From Lepiota brunneoincarnata (Eukaryota > Basidiomycota > Agaricomycetes > Agaricales > Agaricaceae): 64,000 nt of DNA. The stretch is taken from contig JAEBUN010000009.1 in the NCBI GenBank assembly GCA_023014365.1, forward strand, positions 62,001 through 126,000. The letters are read 5' to 3'. Position numbers and translations under genes: made by a program. A model generated the notes under the pieces. The model was not told where the DNA came from and made no database searches. It saw only the letters and a list, made by a program, of their open reading frames with translations. Below, piece after piece: positions 46,271 to 56,784 of the stretch. Positions within the stretch are counted from its first letter, which is position 1. Every line of letters starts with the position of its first letter.

Positions 46271-47920
46271 CTATCCCTCCAACTCTTCTGGCTCCCATCT
46301 GTCACTAGGCTCATCCTCAGTAGTCTCCTCCAGGGTCTTCAGTCCCTCTGGTGACAGATCTAACAACTCTTGTAACTCCAGCGGCAACAGCATATGTTTT
46401 CTGGCTAAGTAGGGAATTACTCTGAATGCCACCACTTTATTCTGCCATACAGAGCCATCCAACTCTGCCAGGATATATAATCCTCCCTTTGATCTAGATA
46501 TGACCACCATGGGTCCTAGATACCTGGGTTTCATCTTCCTGTCTGCTGAGCTCTCTATAGCTGTGTTTCTCACTAATACTAAATCTCCTGGGCCGAAGCG
46601 ATAATCTTTTATCTTATGCACTGCTTGTTGTTCCATCTCCCAAGCCTTGCTAAGCTTAGTGTCTGAAACACGCTGACGCACCTCCTCAACATGCCAAACA
46701 TGTTTTGCCAAAGCCTGAGCTTGGTATCCTATCAACTCAGCCATGGTTAAGTACTTATTTGGTAGTTGTACTAGCCAAGTGGCCTCTTTGACATCCAGAG
46801 GTAGCATCGGGTGCGCTCCGGTTACCAGAAAGTATGGGGAACACCCCATTCCTTTTCTAATGGTTATCCGATCTGCCCACATAATGTGCGGTAGGTGCCA
46901 ATACCACTTATTGACATCTCCATCTGTAGCTTTGTACAACATTTGCTGCACATCCCAGTGGGCTCTTTCAACAATCCCGTTTGCTTTGGAATTGTAAGGA
47001 GATATCATTACTCCTTTTATCCCATATTTTTCTTCCAGCCATCAAACAGCTTTCTTAAATGGAGAACCATTGTCCATGACAATCTTCACTATACAGCCCC
47101 ATCGGCAAATGATATCTTCAAATAACCACTGCACAATCAAACTAGCATTTTCTTTTCTCAAAGCTTTTGCCTCCATCCAGGATGACAGTCCACACCTTCC
47201 ATGCACAATGTAGCTACACCCATTAGAACTTGGTGTCATATGTAGCATGTCCACATATAGCACTTGGAATATCAATGGCATGGGCATTACTATTGGTGGC
47301 ATCTCAATGATCACCTTTTGCCGTTGCTGGCATAGATGGCACAATTGCACATACCAAGCTACGTCTCCTTCAACTTCCAGCCACCAGAACCTCTGTGTTA
47401 TAAGCTTAGTGGTTGCGTATATTCCTCTGTGTCCTAGGAAGTCGTGGCTGGCTTGCAACATATACATACGCTGCTCCTTATCCACTACTAGCTGATGTTG
47501 ACCACTAGGACTTGTCCTATACAGTCTCCCCTCTTCATCCAAGAAGAAATGCTCCACCATATACTTAAGCTTATGCAGATCTGGCTCATCCAAGCCTTCA
47601 GCTGCGCTACTGCCCCCTGTTTTCAGGAATTCCCTGACTTTGGGTATTCTTCCATCTTGTATTCGCGCTGTATCTGTCCTACACGATTCATCATACACTT
47701 CCTCTATCTCGGTCAACTTTTCCTCTTTGAAATCTGGCACTAGCCTGACATCCATCATTAAGCTTAGTACTTGTTGGTGGTTTTCTGGGCACGCTGGGTC
47801 TTCTATAACCCTAAGCTTAGCCTGTTGTTCACCCAAGTACTCTTCCCGAGCTTGATCCAGCTCATACTCGAAATCATACACATCATGTGCCAGACCCTAG
47901 TTGAAGCCAGAGCAACTGTT
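46271..47920 (-). pseudogene. Element B integrase and C-terminal domain
   Basis: Read in two open pieces (47881-47042 and 47008-46271) separated by a TGA. Zinc-binding HHCC: HDFLGHRGIYATTKL and CHLCQQRQK. Catalytic core: YVDMLHM (Asp), CRWGCIVKIVMDNGSPF (Asp) and [17 protein letters not shown] (Glu). The C-terminal part ([46 protein letters not shown]) is an SH3-like DNA-binding domain common in gypsy elements. Almost intact; one or a few single-base changes inactivate it. Confidence 0.85.
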
Positions 47921-48055
47921 AATCTCATCACAGAAGGCTTCCAAGGGTAATGGATCTGCAGCCCCCGGATCTTCTTTGATCAACTCAAACTCCTCTCCCT
48001 TGTCCTCAGATCTGTCATCAAAACGACGGGCTGTCTCATCATTGGGATAGTAACA

Positions 48056-50020
48056 TCATCTGGACAGTCCATCCGGCCCAAATGTCTTCCCTTCTTTGTG
48101 TACTAGCATGAAGTGGAACGATCTAATGAAGTCCACCCAACGGTTTACAGTAGCATTCAGGAGTTTTTCTGGGTTGTTTAACATCCCAAAGAGACACTTC
48201 GCGTCTGTTTCCACTACTAGATTTCTTGATCCCCACAATAAATATTTCTCCTGTTCCAGCACCATTCTTAAGCCACATAGCTCTCACTTGGGCTGAGAAT
48301 ACCTCAGCTGTCTCTTGTCCAATAATATTGACCCAAACTTTGCATAATGTATAAGCTTAGTGTTTTCTACATCTCTCTGATATATATAGTACCCCACCGC
48401 CCTCCATGAGGTATCCACGGCTACTACTATGGGTTGTTTACTTGGAAATTTGGGGTTCCTGGTCGGGAAACAGCGCTGAATCGCATCTTTCAGCTCCTGC
48501 TGCGCTTTCTGTTCATTTTCTCCCCATTCAAACTCTTGTCCCTTCTTAAGCTTTTTGTATAGAGGTGCAGCAATGGCTATGAACTTCGGGATATGATTCC
48601 TGCAGCGCATAGCTGTTCCTAGAAGACCCCTTAGCTCTGAGACATTCTCGCAATCCCCCCATCTTAAAATTTTTCTGATGGTGTCTGTGGCGGGCAACCG
48701 TCCTTTATAGGAGCATTCAAAACCCACTACAGTGATTTCATCAGTGCAGATAGTCATTTTGGGCCCAGAGAAGGTTCCCCCTATGTATTTCATCCTCTGT
48801 AGAATCCTATTGACCATCTGCATGTGTTCCCATACAAATTGTCAGATCCCTGGGTTCTTTTTCAATGTCTCTTCAGTGCCATCTGGCAACTCGTATCTGG
48901 TTTTTGGTCCTCTGATAGGTACATCATCTATGTACAGCATCATGTATTCTGGTATCTCACTGGCTAGGATCGCTGTTACATCCTCATGAAATATAGGCAC
49001 TGAATTGGTCCATCCCATAGGTAGTGTCACTAAGCGTAGTGCTCCAAAAGGCGTCTGGAACATTGTTAAGTCCCGAGACAACTCAGCTAACAATCGCTTG
49101 TCATATCCAACATACAGATCCAGGATGCCTCCACAAGCCCTGCCTACAAAGTGCATCGCCAAATCTTCTATTGCTGGCAGCAGCCCTGAATGCGCTATTG
49201 TTACTCTGTTCAGCAGTTCCAAGCTGTGTACCAGTCTCAAACTTTTTCCATCTTTCTTTACCACACAGAACCATCTGGATCTATAGGATGAGTTCGATGG
49301 CTCATATACACCAGCACTAATCTTTCTTTTTATAATGGCACAGACTTCATCATAGATTGCTGGTGGAATTGGAATGGGCTTTTCAACCCATGGAGTATGT
49401 TCTACCATCGGTATCTCAATTGGCAGGAAGAAATCTTCCCTAAAACATCCCTTTTCCTCATCTGTCCAGGCAAATGCCTTTTCTTGAAGCATCATGATGT
49501 CGTGCATCAGCTTTCTTTCCTCTGGCCACAAGAAATCCCCTGCATGGGCTTCGTCCAGCTTAAGCTTACGCTCCTCAGTATATCTGCCTGTCAGGACAAA
49601 CTCTGGAGGATGTATGCTAAGCTCAGGCATTTCTGCCAGCAGGTCCCCTTTTATTTCTTGTTTTATCCTGAATCTCTCCAGTAGATCACCCAACACTGGC
49701 CTCACTTTTAAGGCTACTGGTTTATATTTCTTCCCAGCCAGGCATTGTACCGTATCTTTGTCATCTTCTTCTGTTTCAAAGACAGTTATTCCCTGGTCCT
49801 CTGTACCCTGTGCGTTGGCTATGCATCCTAGGCACAATAACGCTGTCGCTTTATCTTCTTGTGGACAGTCCTCATCGCGTATGACTTGGTCAATGAACAT
49901 TAGCTGTAGCTCAGCCTCTGAGAAGCTTCCTTTTGCTAAGCTTAGTGTTTGTGCGATGACAGGGCCCTTCTCATCATCATAGTCTATTATACAAGCCACC
50001 TCTCCTTGTCCCTTAGTCAA
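48056..50020 (-). pseudogene. Element B reverse transcriptase and RNase H
   Basis: First piece (50020-48842): palm motifs AIIKRKISAGVYEPSNSSYR, SRWFCVVKKDG, DLYVGYDKRLLAELSRDLTM, LPMGWTNSVPIFHED and the active site YIDD (LYIDDVPIRGP). A TGA at 48842 is followed by WEHMQMVNRILQRMKYIGGT, GCENVSELRGLLGTAMRCRN-like connection and RNase H (VVAVDTSWRAVGYYIYQRD, LVVETDAKCLFGML, GPDGLSR). Further TGA codons lie at about 48284 and 48056. Reverse transcriptase catalytic residues are kept, unlike in element A. Confidence 0.87.
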
Positions 50021-50196
50021 CTCATCAAGGTTTCTTGAAAATTTTGACTGTTTTCTCTAAGCTTAAGAGGATTACACTCTCCTCAAGCATAAGTTGGCAA
50101 CACAGCCCTTTCTCTGGTATTTGGGTCTGTAATAACCAAGGTTTGCTTGCCACTGGCACTATTCCTGACTTCACTAGCAGTCATTACATCAAATGG

Positions 50197-51150
50197 TCAT
50201 CCCAGCAGTACTTGATACACAGGGTTGCAAACTATGTGAACTTGCAAATAGATTGTGACTCCCCTGCAGGTAAAGCCTACATTCTTTGCCAACCCACAAG
50301 TCTTTTCAACCTGCCCATTCACACTCTGCAAATTAATCATAGTGTCCGGGTCCCAAGAAACTTGACATGCAATTGCCACTTCCTGACTCATAGATACAAT
50401 CTGTGATCCACTATCTAGCAAGGCCTCTTCCTGCCAAATCCCATTTATCAGAGTTGGAACTACTCTCAACGGTTTGCATTCTTTAGCAATAAACACTTGC
50501 CGTCCCCTGTCTCTTCTAGGAAGTGACTCCAAGTACTGCATGATTGGATCCTGAGCTACCCAGGCTTGCATTGCTGAGCCTTCTTGGAGCACTGTATCAT
50601 ACTTCTGAGAGCTGTCTGCCAACTCTGTTATCATAACCTGTACCAGCCCACTATTAATTTCCATATCTTCTGTATCATCTTCCAAGGACCCAACTCCTGC
50701 TATTAAGCTTTGATTCATGGGTACCCATTTTCTCATAATTCGCTCTCTATAAGTGTTCCTGTATAAAGGTGACAATGCCAAGAGTTCTCCATGTGATACT
50801 GAGGCTTCTCGCTTCAATACCCTGCTGAGTACTTCCTCAACATCAACATTCCTCTCTATAGGGGCCTGGTGCTTATACACAGGCTCCTTCTTGGATGATT
50901 CCATCCTTCTGACAGGCAGTGGTGGTACCTCAATGACTGGGCACAGTGGTTTCACATTCCTATATGGTAATTCCCCTGCTACTGCACATGGTGGTTTCTC
51001 CATTGTCTGCCCTATTTCCTCATTTTCTGATTCTTCTGATTGCTTGGAATCCGACGCATCCTCAGGAGTCTGTCCTCTGGTGAAGGCGACCTTCTTCTTC
51101 AGAGCCAGCTCCTTCCTCGAACCCTTTAGAAACCCAACTCCGAGTTCCAA
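50197..51150 (-). pseudogene. Element B protease region
   Basis: Contains the retropepsin signature EEALLDSGSQIVSMSQEVAI (DSG triplet) and flap-like NLQSVNGQVEKTCGLAKNVG, with HIVCNPVYQVLLG before a stop, close to the ILG-x-P/D end of retroviral proteases. Upstream is a charged linker. The frame to gag (around 51126-51344) needs a shift. Confidence 0.8.
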
Positions 51151-51291
51151 GTCTTCGCACCACTCCTGGAGTCCAGATACTGGCTTGCTGAGGGTGTACC
51201 ATCCGTCAAACCACTAAGCTTAGCCTGTATCTGGGCCAATTGCTCGGCCAAAGACTGTATCTCAACATTATCATCCTTTCTGGTCATAAGC

Positions 51292-52704
51292 TTAACCTTT
51301 GGGGCACTCCCAGCATGGATGGCAGCTGTTTCCAACATCTCCATGCTTCAGATGGTGGATTTCTTCTTCCGCTGGCGACCTTTGGTTTTCTGACCTCAAG
51401 AATGCTTTCTGTGCAAACACTGCTGCCGCTGGCACTTGTGGTAACTCAGGCTCAACCTCCGGCAATTCTGGTACCTGAACGAAGAGTTGTCCCTTTGTCG
51501 CATAGTACTTTGCTACTTCCTCTTTAATAGGCCCTTCCCCTTGAGGGATACTCAAGCTGTCTCCCATATATATTTTGTTCCCTTCGACTCTAATTTGGCC
51601 AGCTTGTTTATCCGCCTCCATGTCCGGGCAGAATAACCAACTATGCCCCAATAACCAACAGTAGAAACACTTGTGATCAGAAAGCAACCCTGCCAGCCCA
51701 CTTCCGGTATTCCTCTGAGCATGATTATAGCCAGCATGATTATGTCCATCCTTCGCCAAACTCTCTAAGTATGATTTTAAAGTATGCCCCTGGATATTCA
51801 TGAGGTCCTTAAGCTCAGCGAGACTGCCTGCCATCTGCGAGACTTCATCCTGAAACTTCTGCTTTGAGCTTTGCAGCTCTTACTTTACTACAGGGTCATA
51901 AGTCCCTGTTCTGGACGTCACAGATGGATGGCTCATCAATGCCAAGTTCACTGGCCTTGAATCCTGATGAAGGGATTGCATAAGTGTTTTGCCAATCGAA
52001 ATTTCAACGGCTTTATCCACAACAATCCTCCAATCATAGGGGTCCTCTTTGTGTAAATCCTTTGCAGTTAGTGCCAACCCATTGCTTGTGGTTCTATGCG
52101 CCCTGGTGATCGCTAATCTTGCATTGAGTACATCCTGGAACACGGAGTCCAGTGCGCTCATAAATAACTCGACTAGCTCTTGGTTTGAGACTACCGCCGG
52201 CAACTTCAGGCACTTCTCTGCTTCTAGAATGAATCGCCTTTTGAAGTCTAAGACTCTATGCTCCTCATTCATTGCAATGCCTCTACTCTCTGCACAGAGT
52301 TCCCTCAATCATTGCACTGAGCCCTGCTCAGCTGCCACAGTCTCGGAATACTCTTTCTTCAATCTCTCTACGAAGCCTGTCCAGCTTCCTGCTGGGAACT
52401 CCACAAAACTCATCCACTCTTCACCGATATCCTGGTCCACATATGACACTGCCCAATTTATCCTTTCTGCATCGTCCGTTGTCTTTGTTATCGTGAAGAG
52501 CTGTTCAAGCGTCCAGAGATAATTTTTCAATGTCTGTGGTTTTGATGCATCCCATCTGGGAGCATTATTGCTAAAGGGAATTGGCATACACTCGTGTCCC
52601 ATTTTACTAGCTGTAGTCATCATAGACGGCACAGTTTGGTTTGTCTGTACAGTTGGAGTTGACTGTGATATCTGTGGTACTGTAGAGGCACCAGGAGGGT
52701 TCAT
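51292..52704 (-). pseudogene. Element B gag with zinc knuckle
   Basis: Starts MNPPGASTVPQISQSTPTVQ. A capsid-like helical part: LKNYLWTLEQLFTITKTTDD, GEEWMSFVEFPAGSWTGFVE, a TGA, then HRVLDFKRRFILEAEKCLKL and LVELFMSALDSVFQDVL. After another stop, a zinc knuckle CFYCWLLGHSWLFCPD (CX2CX4HX4C). The retrotransposon-gag type is clear; it is broken by two stops. Confidence 0.8.
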
Positions 52705-53154
52705 ATGAAATGAGTTTTGGTTTGTAAACGCTAAGCTTAGCGTAGGAACAGTCTGACCATCCTGGCTTTCAGTGTGCAGAATATGCGCTATGTTGCAAGC
52801 TGAGGCTGGAAGCCTTATAGTAATTCTGGGAGCAGTAGAGATCAGCGGTGCGACTTCTCTTGATACTGCAACTGCTAAACTGCTCGCTGTGCTTGCAGTT
52901 ATAGAACTAGTAGGATATTTTTGCTTTTGAGAGGTACTAGCAGCGATGAGGAATTCAGAACCTTCTGGACGATTAGAATTCCAAGTAGTTCTCTGTTTTG
53001 GGGGGTCAACCTTCCTGAGACTGCTCTTGAAGGACGTTTTGGGTGACTTTACAGTCTTTGCTTGAACCTTTTTCTGCTTTGCAGGTGAAAGGCGGGCCAG
53101 TGTCCAAGTCTTTTGGTGTTTGTCTCATGAAATTCAACTGAAAACCCCCCTTGC
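52705..53154. other. Element B leader between primer-binding site and gag
   Basis: About 450 bp of untranslated leader on the coding (minus) strand. It contains a 14-base palindrome around TAAGCTTA at 52729-52742. Small open frames here are not supported as genes. Confidence 0.5.
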
Positions 53155-53165
53155 GGTGGGCTCCA
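53155..53165 (-). other. Primer-binding site of element B
   Basis: On the minus strand TGGAGCCCACC lies two bases inside the 5' LTR (53168-56075). The same TGGAGCCCACC is found in A at 56772-56782, also with a 2-base spacer. A tRNA 3' end finishing GGTGGGCTCCA would pair with it; the tRNA is not identified. Confidence 0.6.
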
Positions 53166-54445
53166 GATGAAAAGGTGGAGACATTTATGGGTTTTAATAT
53201 AGATAAATGGCTTGTTCTCACTAAGCTTAGTCAAAATTTGATAAGCTTAAGTTAATACAAGTAGTATGAGATAGATAATGAACAGTTTCGTCTTTTAGGG
53301 TGTTCTGGGGGTGCGTTCTGACAGCGAAATTCAAGAGAATAGTGTTTTTAGAGGTTAACAAACAGCTGTTGAAGTTATCTTAGCCATATGGTGCAACAGT
53401 AAAAGGACAATCCCTGTCAATTCAAAGTGTGGGGTCTCTAGTCTCTGGTCTCTGGTCTCTGAACTCTGTTCTCTGTCTCTGTCTCTGTCTCTAGCACTCT
53501 GGAACTCTAAACTCTGTTCTCTGTTCTCTGTCTCTGTCTCTGGGTTAGTCAATGACCGAAGAAATCACACTTAATGATGCACACTAAATAGTCCTCTGAA
53601 ACCGTTCTTGATCATGGCTCGCAGACTTGTGTGTGGAAGCGGGGGTGAGACCTCTTGCTTCTCCACAAACAAGTGCAACTGTATTTATATTGTTTAGATA
53701 CATGCGAGAGATAGTAAATATGAAATAGAAAACAATAAGCTTAATTGTTACAGGTACTGCAGAATGTTTTGGAAGGTTTGGCAGCATTTCTACCTTGCCT
53801 TGGGTTATGGGTTTTTCTCTGATTGATGAATGGCAATCCAGCCAGATGTGTTCCATGCTCGTCTGCATTATTCTGCATCCATGCGAGCACGTTAAGCCTC
53901 CGGATCAATTATGATTGGAATGTATGGCATATGTACAATCCCTTGATCCATTGTAATTAATCTCAGTCAGGCAGTATGCCGAGGTGCCAGGACCCACAAA
54001 GCACTCGTTAATTATGAGTCTTTGATATGTCTAGGGTTTTGGGCATTGGGTGTCGCCTCCCGAACGTTGGACATCCTGTTCCGTGGTCCGGTCATCATTA
54101 TTGGGCTTGCTATGGGCGTAATACCCCTGCGACAGCCACTATGTACATTCTTTAGGTTCCAACAAATCCGAGTTCATCAGAAAACTGCTCGTAAAGTCCC
54201 TTGATGCGACCAGAGTATACTTGATAGGCTATGTAAAGTCCGGAATCCCTCTGGAGAGCATTCTGATAGCTTGGTTCACTAAGCTTAGTGATAATGAGCT
54301 GGTTTGAACACTTCCGAGGCTCAAATATCCTCAGTTCGGTCGAACTGGCTACTATGGGACATAGTACCAATCCTTTATAGGGTTCTTTAATGATATAGCC
54401 AATGATTCTATGTACAGAATCGTTCTGGAGTATGGAATTCATGTA

Positions 54446-56051
54446 CAGTGACCCACAAAACCATTCCAATGTTTTGTACTTTTGACTTAAAGTAGTAATA
54501 GCTCAGTAAATAAAATAGCCATATTTGTGAATATATTTATAAACATAGCCAAATATGTCATATCTGACTCTGCAAAGTTGCGTCATGTAATACTTCCAAA
54601 TTAGGCAATTATGAATTTTGTAATCATTTTAAGTCACTGGAACGGTTTTGTCAATGACATATTATACTAGGCTATCCTATTATTTCTAGTACTTAGAGTA
54701 GCCCCCCCTGGCTTTGAGTACAGCTGCTACTCTTCTAGGCATACTTTCAATTAACTTCTGACACTCAGAAGCTGGAATAGCATCCCACTCCTTTTCTACC
54801 CTCTGCCACAACTCCTCCATACCCTTGGGAGGAGATTCATACTCTCCCAACTTTCTCTTCACATATTCCCATAAGTGTTCAATGGGATTGAGGTCAGGTG
54901 ACTGTGCTGGCCAGGTTAGGAGCCTAAAATGATTTTTTTGAAACCATTCTTTGGCCAGTGTACTCTTGTGTTTGGGGTTATTATCTTGCTGGAAGATAAT
55001 ATCTTGGGGTTTAAGCTTGTACCACTGGAGACTCTTCTTCAAATCTTCCTCCAAAATTTGCACAAACAACTCTGCATCCACCCTTCCATCAATCCTCACT
55101 GCATAGCCTGGGCCATCCCACAGCATACAGCCCCAAACCATCACTGATCCTCCTCCATACTTCAGAGTTCCCTTGACCAATCTTTCACTAAGCCCCTCTC
55201 CCTTCTTTTTCCATCCCCACTTCCTCCCATCTGACCCCAAACAATTAATTTTGGTCTCATCAGACCATACAACCAGCTTCCAGTCCTCCACAGTCCAAAT
55301 TTGGTGTGTCAGAGCAAAATCCAGCCTAGCCCTCCTATGTTTGTCAGAGAGTAAAGGCTTTTGTTGCTTGACTACAGCCTTCATTCCTGCCTGTTTGAGA
55401 TGCCTTGCTACAGTCTGTGAAGAGACTGATGTCCTAATGATGGGAGCAAGAGATTTGGCTATATCTACAGCAGTTTCAGCCTTGCCAGCAGAGATAAGAT
55501 GGATAGCATGCCAAATATTAGTGGTAGAGAGTTTTGAAGGACGTCCTCCAAGTGATTTAGTAAGGCTGGAACAATTTTTAGAGGCTAGCCTGGATATGGT
55601 ACTGTGCCCAACACCAGTAATTGCCTCAATTTTAGTATAGGAATGATGAGAATTTAGCAAAGAGAGGATGGTTTGCTTTAGAGTAGAAGATAATGGCTTC
55701 ATGGTAGGTAGGGGGGTTGAGAATGATGGGACATGGCTGTCAGCACATCTATTTATATGTCAAAGACATGTGGTCACATGATCTTGTTGATTGACAATCA
55801 ATGGAGTCATGTGATTACTTGGATTAGTATTAAAAATTACCATTGACAAAACTGTTCCAATGACTTAAAATGCTCACAAAATTCATAATTGCCTCATTTA
55901 GAAGTATTACATAACGCGACTTTGCAGGGTCGGATATGACATATTTGGCTATGTTTATAAATATATTCACAAATTTAGCTATTTTAGTTACTGAGCTATT
56001 ACTACTTTAAGTCAAAAGTACAAAACATTGGAACGGTTTTGTGGGTCACTG
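54446..56051 (-). mobile_element. Tc1 transposon D, apparently intact
   Basis: 1606 bp, ends CAGTGACCCACAAAACCATT and inverted complement, TA duplications at 54444-54445 and 56052-56053. Inserted in the 5' LTR of element B; the empty site is visible in the other LTR (GAATTCATGTATAGG at 40213-40227). Inverted copies of the tip occur just inside the ends. Contains one complete transposase gene. Same family as element E. Confidence 0.93.
54686..55702 (-). CDS. Tc1 transposase, complete DD34E
   Basis: 338 residues, normal for Tc1 transposases, uninterrupted. The N-terminus is two helix-turn-helix modules: STLKQTILSLLNSHHSYTKI, AITGVGHSTISRLASK and a GGRPSKLS linker (GRPR-like AT hook), then TAVDIAKSLAPIIRTSVSSQ with TVARHLKQAGMKAV. 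The catalytic core has WSDETKIN (Asp), FQQDNNPKHKS (Asp) and [12 protein letters not shown] (Glu). Thirty-four residues separate the second and third, the classical DD34E. The C-terminus ARGGYSKY is typical. It probably acts in the nucleus on the element's own inverted repeats. All key residues are present, so it may be active. Confidence 0.95.
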   Translation of the reverse strand: MKPLSSTLKQTILSLLNSHHSYTKIEAITGVGHSTISRLASKNCSSLTKSLGGRPSKLSTTNIWHAIHLISAGKAETAVDIAKSLAPIIRTSVSSQTVARHLKQAGMKAVVKQQKPLLSDKHRRARLDFALTHQIWTVEDWKLVVWSDETKINCLGSDGRKWGWKKKGEGLSERLVKGTLKYGGGSVMVWGCMLWDGPGYAVRIDGRVDAELFVQILEEDLKKSLQWYKLKPQDIIFQQDNNPKHKSTLAKEWFQKNHFRLLTWPAQSPDLNPIEHLWEYVKRKLGEYESPPKGMEELWQRVEKEWDAIPASECQKLIESMPRRVAAVLKARGGYSKY

Positions 56052-56079
56052 TATAGGCGTGAAATTGGCATATCACCAT

Positions 56080-56508
56080 GGTAATCTTTTTGGAGTTGAT
56101 AAGGTCAGACACCATAGGCCAGAGCTTATGATAATACTTGTTTAGGTCATCTTCATCCTCAGTATCCTCATCTGCCACTGCCTCAATGAACCTGAGTAAG
56201 CGATTGACTGAATATTTCCCTCCAAGGGATGTCTTTGAGTATGACTCTAAAATCTCTTTCTTTAGTATTCCGTAGTCCTGTTCATACCCTTCAAGACTCT
56301 TCCAGAACTGTTTCATCTTGGTATTTGTATACTTCACCACCATCTTTGCTTTCTCTGCTTTATCCAACCCACATGCTCTCACCTGCTGTTTGAACTCCTC
56401 AAAGAACTCCTTCAACTCCTCAGGATGTTTGGGGTTGAACTCTGGTGCACGCTTGGTTCCTGGGGCTGGCATGGCCGTCATACCTCCTGGAGTTGATACT
56501 GAGGCCAT
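56080..56508 (-). pseudogene. Element A gag, N-terminal part
   Basis: Starts MASVSTPGGMTAMPAPGTKR, then FNPKHPEELKEFFEEFKQQV, FWKSLEGYEQDYGILKKEIL, SLGGKYSVNRLLRFIEAVAD and a segment ending NSKKIT, where element B begins. This is a helical gag-like protein and continues at 37125-36463. Confidence 0.7.
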
Positions 56509-56784
56509 TTGAGGGGTTGGTGCTACTGGCAGTGTTGAGGTGAGGAGTAAGGCCTTTTGTGTGTGGCCTCATAATGTCTCTTGGTCTGACAATGATGTGG
56601 TCACTGTAGGTCCTGCTCCTGATGGTCGTCGACACTTCGTGCTCTTGGAAGACTGGCTTTGTTGGGATGGAAGCCTCGACTGTGACTGTATCTGGACTCT
56701 TGGTTGGTCTGCTGCATGTAAGGATCATAGGGATAGAGGAGGAGTGTGGTTATGAGCTAGCCACCCCTCATGGTGGGCTCCAAG
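56509..56784. other. Element A leader and primer-binding site
   Basis: Untranslated leader between gag start and the 5' LTR. The primer-binding site is TGGAGCCCACC on the minus strand at 56772-56782, two bases from the LTR. Confidence 0.6.

Larger units (their letters stand above)
37180..54287. repeat. Dispersed palindrome TAAGCTTA, about 27 copies, only in element B
   Basis: Starts read by eye: 37180, 37200, 37639, 38183, 40370, 41312, 43132, 43725, 43766, 44313, 44589, 46651, 47401, 47565, 47759, 47812, about 48352, 49561, 49937, 50058, 51215, 51287, 52732, 53222, 53242, 53736 and 54280. Many extend to CTAAGCTTAG; some are 14-base palindromes (CACTAAGCTTAGTG at 38181 and 54278, CGCTAAGCTTAGCG at 52729). 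They lie in LTRs, gag-pol, cargo genes and introns, in different reading frames. None was found in elements A, C, D, E, G or the gene island. For base composition like this, fewer than one copy is expected by chance. Confidence 0.85.
37126..56075 (-). mobile_element. LTR retrotransposon B with antisense cargo genes
   Basis: LTRs begin TGAAAAGGTGGA and end GGCATATCA (37126-40244 and 53168-56075). Excluding insertions they are about 1.25-1.3 kb. Coding strand is minus: primer-binding site 53155-53165 (same TGGAGCCCACC-type site as A), gag, protease, RT-RNase H, integrase, then two cargo genes on the plus strand, then a purine tract (complement of 40245-40255) and the 3' LTR. It sits in element A's gag; the flanking tetramers are CTGT (37122-37125) and CCAT (56076-56079), a duplication that has probably diverged by two transitions. 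Nested inside: solo LTR C, Tc1 G and Tc1 D. Confidence 0.88.
53168..56075 (-). repeat. LTR of element B (5' LTR), containing Tc1 element D
   Basis: The left partner is 37126-40244. The LTR proper is 53168-54445 plus 56052-56075. A CT-rich microrepeat (TCTCTGTCTCTG) at about 53436-53542 is expanded by about 50 bp relative to the other LTR. Confidence 0.88.

Noticed and set aside
34385..48844. TGA recoded as an amino acid in the retroelements
   Set aside because: Host genes here (for example APS-kinase neighbours, eIF3c and RAD21) end with TGA, and the intact elements do not use it in frame. CpG decay explains the stops better.
53436..53542. CT-rich microrepeat as a telomeric or centromeric satellite
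   Set aside because: It is a short simple repeat inside both LTRs of B that merely differs in length.
37180..54287. TAAGCTTA repeats as a HindIII cloning or Hi-C artefact
   Set aside because: HindIII fill-in ligation would give AAGCTAGCTT, not TAAGCTTA. The motif is limited to one element, lies in matching places in both LTRs, and is part of continuous coding sequence.
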